Shown here: in pieces, positions 60,621 through 64,000 of the stretch
How the letters are laid out: each line of letters starts with the position of its first letter
Position numbering within the stretch: position 1 is the stretch's first letter
Assembly: GCA_027943335.1 (NCBI GenBank)
Contig: BSBK01001297.1
Coordinates: 241,501-305,500 of the forward strand
Length of the DNA stretch: 64,000 bases
Direction: 5' to 3'
Origin: Chamaecyparis obtusa
Taxonomy: Eukaryota; Streptophyta; Pinopsida; Cupressales; Cupressaceae
Program-made: the position numbers and the translations under genes
The notes under the pieces: model-generated
The model's database searches: none
What the model was told of the DNA's origin: nothing
The model's input: only the letters and a program-made list of their open reading frames with translations

Positions 60621-63057
60621 GCTCAAGTGTGTCTTAAGGGGTCCTAGGACCCCTTAAGACACACTTGAGCATTCGAATGTGTCAAAAGGGGTCATGGGGA
60701 CTTCTTAGGGGTCCTAGTATGCCTTATCACATGTTAGGACCCCTAGGGAGTCCTCGTGACCCCTTTTGACACATTGGAAAGCTTAGGTGTGTCTTAAGGG
60801 GTTATCTTGGTGACCTCTTAAGACACACTTGAGCATTCCAATGTGTCAAAAGGGGTCATGGGGACTCCCTAGGGGTCCTAGTATGCCTTGTCATATGTTA
60901 GGACCTTGAGGGAATCCCCTTGACCCCTTTTGACACATTAGAATGCTCAAGTATGTTCGAAGGGGTTGTAGGACACCTTAAGACACACTTGAGCATTCCA
61001 ATGTGTAAAAAGGGGTCATTGGGACTTCCTAGGGGTCCTAACATGTGATGAGGCATACTAGGACCCCTAGGGAGTCCCCCTGACCCCTTTTGACACATTG
61101 GAATGCTCAAGTGTGTCTGAAGGTGTCCTAAGACCCCTTAAGACACACTTGAGCATTTCAATGTGTCAAAAGTGGTCATGGGGACTTCCTAGTATTCCTA
61201 AGGTGTGATAAGGCATACTAGGAACCCCAAGAAGTCCCCATGACCCCTATTAACACATTGGAACGCTCAACTATGTCTTAAGGGGTCCTAAGAACCCTTA
61301 AGACACACTTGAGTGTTCTAATGTGTCAAAAGGGGTCATGTGGACTCCCTAGGGATCCTAACATGTGATAAGGCATACTATGACCCCTAGGGAGTCCCCA
61401 TATCCCTTTTTGACACATTAGAATGCTCAAGTGTGTCTTAAGGGGTTCTAGGACCCCTTAATACACACTTGAGCATTCCAATGTGTCAAAAGGGATCATG
61501 GGGACTCCCTAGCAGTCCTAACATGTGATAAGATGTACTAGGACCCCTAGGGAGTCCCCATGACCCCTTTTGACATATTGGAATGCTCAAGTGTGTCTTA
61601 AGAGGTCTTATGACCGCTTAAGACACACTAGAGTGTTCCAATGTGTCAGAAGGGGTCATGGGAATCCCTTGGGGTCCTAGTACACCTTATCACACATTAG
61701 GTCCCCTAGGGAGTCCCCATGACCCCTTTTGTCATGTTGGAAGGCTCAAGTGTGTCTTAAGGGGTCCTAAGACCCCTTAAGACACACTTAAGAATTCCAA
61801 TGTGTCAAAAGGGGTCATGTGGACTCGATAGGGGTTGTAACACATGATAAGGTGTACATGGACCCCTTGGGATTCCCCATGACCCCTTTTGACACATTGG
61901 AATGCTCAAGTGTGTCCGAAGGGGTCGTAGGACCCCTTAAGACACACTTGAGCATTCCAATGTGTCAAAAAGGGTCATCGGGACTTCCTAGGGGTCCTAA
62001 CGCATGATAAGGCATACTAGGACCCCTAGGGAGTCCCCATGACCCCTTTTGACCCATTGAAATGCTCAAGTGTGTCTTAAGGGGTCCTAGGACTCCTTAA
62101 GATACACTTGAGCATCCAATGTGTCAAAAGAGGTCATGGGGACTCCCTAGGGGTCCTAACATGTGATAAGGCATATTAGGATGCCTAGGGAATCCCCATG
62201 ACCCCTTTTGACACATTGGAATGCTCAAGTGTGTCTGAAGGGGTTTGACGACCCCTTAAGACACACTTGAGTGTTCTAATGTGTCAAAAGGGGTCTAGGA
62301 CCTGTTAAGACACACTTGAGCATTTCAATGTGTCAAAAGGGGTCATGGGGACTCCCTAGGGGTCCTAACACGTGATAAGGCATACTAGGACCCCTAGGGA
62401 GTCCCCATGACCCCTTTTGACACATTGGAATGCTCAAGTGTGTTCAAAGGGGTTTGAGGACCCCTTAAGACACACTTGAGCATTGCAATGTGTCAAAAGG
62501 GGTCACAGGGACTCCCTAGGGGTCCTAACGCGTGATGAGGCATACTAGGACCCCTAGGTAGTCCCCATGACCCCTTTTGACACATTGGAATGATTAAGTG
62601 TGTCCAAAGTGGTCTTAGGACCCCTTAAGACATAGTTGAGTGTCCCAATATGTCAAAAGGGGTCACGGGGACTCCCTAGGGGTCCTAACACATGATAAGG
62701 CATACTAGGACCCCTAGGGAGTCCTCATGACCCCTTTTGACACATTGGAACACTCAACTATGTCTTAGGACCCCTTTAGACACACTTGAGCATTCCAATG
62801 TGTCAAAAGGGGTCACGGGGACTCCCTAGGGGTCCTAGTACACCTTATCATGCGTTAGGACCCCTAGGGAGTCCCCATTATCCCTTTTGACACATTGGAA
62901 TGCTCAAGTGTGTCTTAAGGGGTCCTAAGACCCCTTAAGACACACATAAGCATTCCAATGTGTTAATAGGGGTCATGGGGACTCCCTTGGGGTCCTAGTA
63001 GGCCTTATCATGCGTTAGGACCCCTAGGGAGTCCTCATGATGCTTTTTGACACATTA

Positions 63058-63190
63058 GTATATTCTAATACATTAGTATATTTTAATACATTATTACATA
63101 TAATACATTAGTATATATATAATATACATTATATATATCATATGCATCTTTTATTTATATTTATTATATACATCAATATATGTAAAAGTT
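63058..63190. repeat. AT-rich tract at the satellite's right edge
   Basis: ACATTAGTATATT words repeat from the last satellite base onward and pass into TATATA runs. The last satellite arm ends in GACACATTAG and merges into this tract. Confidence 0.8.
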
Positions 63191-63413
63191 AAATTTTTTC
63201 CATTTGCTCCCGCCTTTTTTTCATCAGCTTGAGAATATCAGGTACCCGATATGAAATCAAATACCCAATTTTTGCCAGGTAATATTTTACCAAAATATTC
63301 CCTATCCCCATAGAACAGACAATCATGGGATTTGATACTTTTTTCATGTGTTCTGAAAAAAAAAATGTGATTTGGGGCCCATTGTTTGATTTTTGTCGAC
63401 TTGTGGTCTCACC

Positions 63414-64000
63414 ATGGGAAGCGGCAATCGTCGAAAGGCTAAACGTAAGAGGAAGTTGATAGATGATGAAATTCAACCATATAGGAAAAAAGATAAGGAA
63501 AATCACTAAAGAAGGAGAGCAGGTATGTTAAACATTAATCAAGGTGACCCCGTAAATGTAGTTGTAAGTGAAGAGGATGTTCAATTTGAAAATGCACAGA
63601 TGGAGATTGAAAATGTAGACTTTGGGAACAAAAATGTTGCACAAGAACCACATGAATGTTATACATCTCCAAATTATATGCAAAATGAAGTCCCTTGCAA
63701 TAAAGATAATCAATCTTGAAATTCAGGGCTTTCAAGAACACCTAAATGGTTAATTGAAATTGAGGAGAACATTATGAATAATTGGGAAGGAAAGAGGTCA
63801 CATAGAACAACTAGGTTGTGGGCTTCAAGACTTTATGATCAATTTTTTTGAAACAAGACATTGGTTGAGCAATGTCAAATTTTTGTGTAGTTGTTAAAGA
63901 TGCAAAACATGAGACCTGTGCTTGTGAAATTGAAGATTCATGTGAATAAGAAAATGGAGAGAAATTCCATTGTTGTGAAGAATCTTTTCAATGCTCTCAA
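63414..64000 (+). pseudogene. Interrupted reading frame of unknown function (runs off window)
   Basis: ATG 63414 opens a basic N-terminus (GSGNRRKAKRKRKL, a possible nuclear localisation signal). The same frame continues to the window end through TAA 63507, TGA 63717, and further TGA and TAG near 63850 and 63888. Later residues include SRTPKWLIEIEENIM and NWEGKRSHRTTRLWASRLY. GAGCAG/GTATGT at 63519-63530 is a plausible 5' splice site, so some stops might lie in introns. It could be a degraded transposon protein or a host gene; no family is recognised. Confidence 0.4.

Larger units (their letters stand above)
53110..63057. repeat. 160-bp palindromic satellite array, about 62 units
   Basis: Units repeat every 160 bp (for example GGGGTCCTAA-type words at 55871, 56031, 56191). 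Each unit has one exact dyad, GGGGTCCTAGGACCCC or a close variant, flanked by two inverted arms of about 67 bp. The arms carry CCCCTAGGGAGTCCCC, TGACCCCTTTTGACACATTG and CTCAAGTGTGTCTTAAG. Arms of neighbouring units meet at an asymmetric core, CATGATAAGGCATACTA. That core is the only part with a direction, and it reads forward in about 37 units and reversed in about 25 (eye count). Composition is richer in G/C than both flanks. Short frames within it, on both strands, are by-products of the repeat. Confidence 0.97.

Noticed and set aside
53407..62007. Small proteins of about 70 residues in the satellite (Gly/Pro/Cys-rich phrases such as MCQKGSGGLPRG)
   Set aside because: They occur on both strands in many units as by-products of the 160-bp repeat, and are not conserved in length or frame.
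53110..63057. CRISPR-like array
   Set aside because: Regular repeats are present, but units are contiguous 160-bp palindromic satellites without unique spacers or cas genes, in a plant genome context.
51460..63260. GGTACCCGATAT phrases at about 51450 and 63240 as ends of one inserted unit carrying the satellite
   Set aside because: Only the short, partly self-complementary phrase is shared; flanking order and sequence differ, so common origin is not supported.
1..64000. tRNA, rRNA or small RNA genes
   Set aside because: No cloverleaf, A/B box pair or rRNA-like sequence was noticed; the tRNA-like words are retrotransposon primer sites.

Overview
The window reads as repeat-dense nuclear DNA of a land plant with a large genome, possibly a gymnosperm, although nothing here fixes the species. 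The evidence is layered and heavily decayed LTR retrotransposons of typical plant lineages (Ty3/gypsy chromovirus, Tat-like Ty3/gypsy, Ty1/copia), AT-rich spacers, and a 10-kb satellite array. I see no intact protein-coding gene, no rRNA or tRNA gene and no bacterial-type feature. Nearly every coding trace is broken, and in the best-preserved copy most stop codons look like C-to-T or G-to-A changes, as expected of long-methylated DNA.

Layout: 1-17869 is a head-to-tail array of four chromovirus interiors separated by single shared LTRs (LTR-interior-LTR-interior and so on). 17870-21819 is AT-rich non-coding DNA that may be part of another element. 21820-30313 is a minus-strand LTR element of about 8.5 kb with a Gag-like reading frame but no recognisable polymerase (a LARD-type, non-autonomous element). 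30420-31578 holds a decayed multi-exon gene fragment with very short introns and duplicated exons. 32356-38237 is a Ty1/copia element, interrupted at 33861-34698 by a minus-strand solo LTR of the same chromovirus family, with a clear CCTCA target duplication. 38238-40722 is a second, minus-strand copia fragment that the first copia entered. 40723-50596 is a minus-strand Tat-like Ty3/gypsy element with an extra RNase H domain lying before the reverse transcriptase.

50597-53109 is AT-rich with one exon-like patch (51840-52409). 53110-63057 is a satellite array of about 62 units of 160 bp. Each unit is almost entirely an inverted repeat around an asymmetric core, and that core occurs in both orientations. 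The orientation pattern itself repeats with a nine-unit (1440 bp) higher-order period. 63414-64000 carries an unidentified interrupted reading frame.

The elements do not work together as a pathway; the window records successive insertions, deletions and unequal exchanges. The most unusual signals are the orientation-flipping palindromic satellite with its higher-order repeat, the chromovirus array whose copies share specific nonsense mutations, the Tat-like element with an RNase H domain upstream of RT, and the short-intron gene fragment.
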